Source: Coenobita brevimanus
Lineage: Eukaryota; Arthropoda; Malacostraca; Decapoda; Coenobitidae
Direction: 5' to 3'
Assembly (NCBI GenBank): GCA_032717465.1
Contig: CM064732.1
Coordinates: forward strand, 25,975,391 to 26,039,390
DNA: 64,000 nt
Below are positions 63,440 to 64,000 of this stretch, one piece after another (position 1 is the stretch's first letter; the number at the start of each line of letters is the position of its first letter). A program made the translations under genes and the position numbers. Below the pieces are notes generated by a model. The model was not told the DNA's origin and did no database searches. It worked only from the letters and a program-made list of their open reading frames with translations.

Positions 63440-63910
63440 TTAATAAGAAAATCGGTTAGATATATGCATGTACAAACACCAGGAATATAAGTACACACAG
63501 TAGTTGGTATATTTCCTAAACAAACTCAATATAAACAAATGCATAGGAAGCCTCAGTTGCATTTGGTGACTTCATTATGTTTTCCTGTACTTCTGGGAGC
63601 TTTAAACTGTCTGACCACTAATCCAAACCCCGTAACTTATTATAAAGTCAGTCATACTATCATCAGTTGGTTTCACTCAGCTCAGGAAAGACTTGATGTT
63701 TTCAAGGATTTTAGCTTTCACTAACCCTTTTGCTCCTCCTCACATAAGTTGAATAAAATAGATGATGTACCCTTAAGATCATCTAAAAGAAAGGTCTTAC
63801 GGATTTTGTTATTAACTTAAATGAAATGTAATGGCATTCATTTTTTCCCTTTACGATACTGGGAAATTTGTGAGGTAAGATGAAGACAGTAAAGGATGGT
63901 TAAGCATAAT

Positions 63911-63943
<33 letters not shown>

Positions 63944-64000
63944 ATCCTAATTTAGGTCCGGTTTTTATTCGTTACCGTTTTTTAAGGATTTACTCATAAT
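63439..64000. other. Unassigned sequence to window edge
   Basis: The module TAATAAGAAAATCGGTTAGA at 63442 duplicates 62866. A C10 run and CT array lie at about 63911-63943. No gene is seen. Confidence 0.5.

Overview
This window looks like non-genic, repeat-dominated nuclear DNA of an arthropod, most likely a decapod crustacean. The evidence is very long dinucleotide arrays (TG, TA, GA), decayed non-LTR retrotransposons, TTAA-bounded short transposons, and a CR1-like element whose tail (TAGGTAAGAA units running into CA repeats) resembles repeats I remember from decapod genomes. The species call is inference. I see no intact cellular gene, no tRNA or rRNA, and no CRISPR or operon structure. All convincing protein similarity belongs to mobile elements or to one decayed, widely recurring protein family.

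Layout. 1-2.6 kb: TG array, diverged tandem repeats, a SINE-like repeat and satellite block 1. 2.6-17.3 kb: a nested retroelement cluster. A pseudogene of a conserved unknown family is split by RTE-like copies A and B, A holds a 500-bp MITE, and B plus its flank is duplicated in tandem as C plus flank. Then come the longest copy, D (minus strand), and the opposite-facing copy E. 17.3-19.4 kb: satellite block 2 with a hairpin minisatellite. 19.6-21.5 kb: a piggyBac-like TTAA element carrying RTE copy F. 21.7-24.3 kb: a Tc1-like transposase pseudogene split by a second TTAA element. 24.4-33.3 kb: AT-rich DNA with microsatellites, a hAT-like MITE and a GGT/GAT minisatellite. 33.3-36.1 kb: Jockey-like and CR1-like fragments. 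36-41.9 kb: a minisatellite with AGGTCA half-sites and purine- and pyrimidine-rich tracts. 42-44.7 kb: a second RTE-like lineage split by a TA/TG microsatellite. 44.7-50.5 kb: mostly low complexity. 50.5-52.9 kb: a decayed Jockey-like element. 54.2-56.8 kb: RTE copy G containing the inverted copy H. 57.9-58.7 kb: a second copy of the TTAA family. 58.9-62.7 kb: the longest CR1-like element. 62.7-64 kb: duplicated microsatellite modules.

How the parts relate. The related copies act as internal controls, so several insertions can be resolved to the base. Examples are the 500-bp MITE in A (TA duplication), the 1585-bp element in the Tc1-like gene (TTAA), F in its host element (11-bp duplication) and E (10-bp duplication). 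Copy C is a chimera of a D-like 3' end and a B-like body, the expected product of unequal crossing over between two dispersed RTE copies. RTE family 1 alone fills roughly a quarter of the window. I saw no system outside transposon biology. The most informative features are the recombination record, the CR1-like copies bounded on both sides by TG arrays, a microsatellite that grew inside a reverse transcriptase frame, and the hairpin and half-site satellites.
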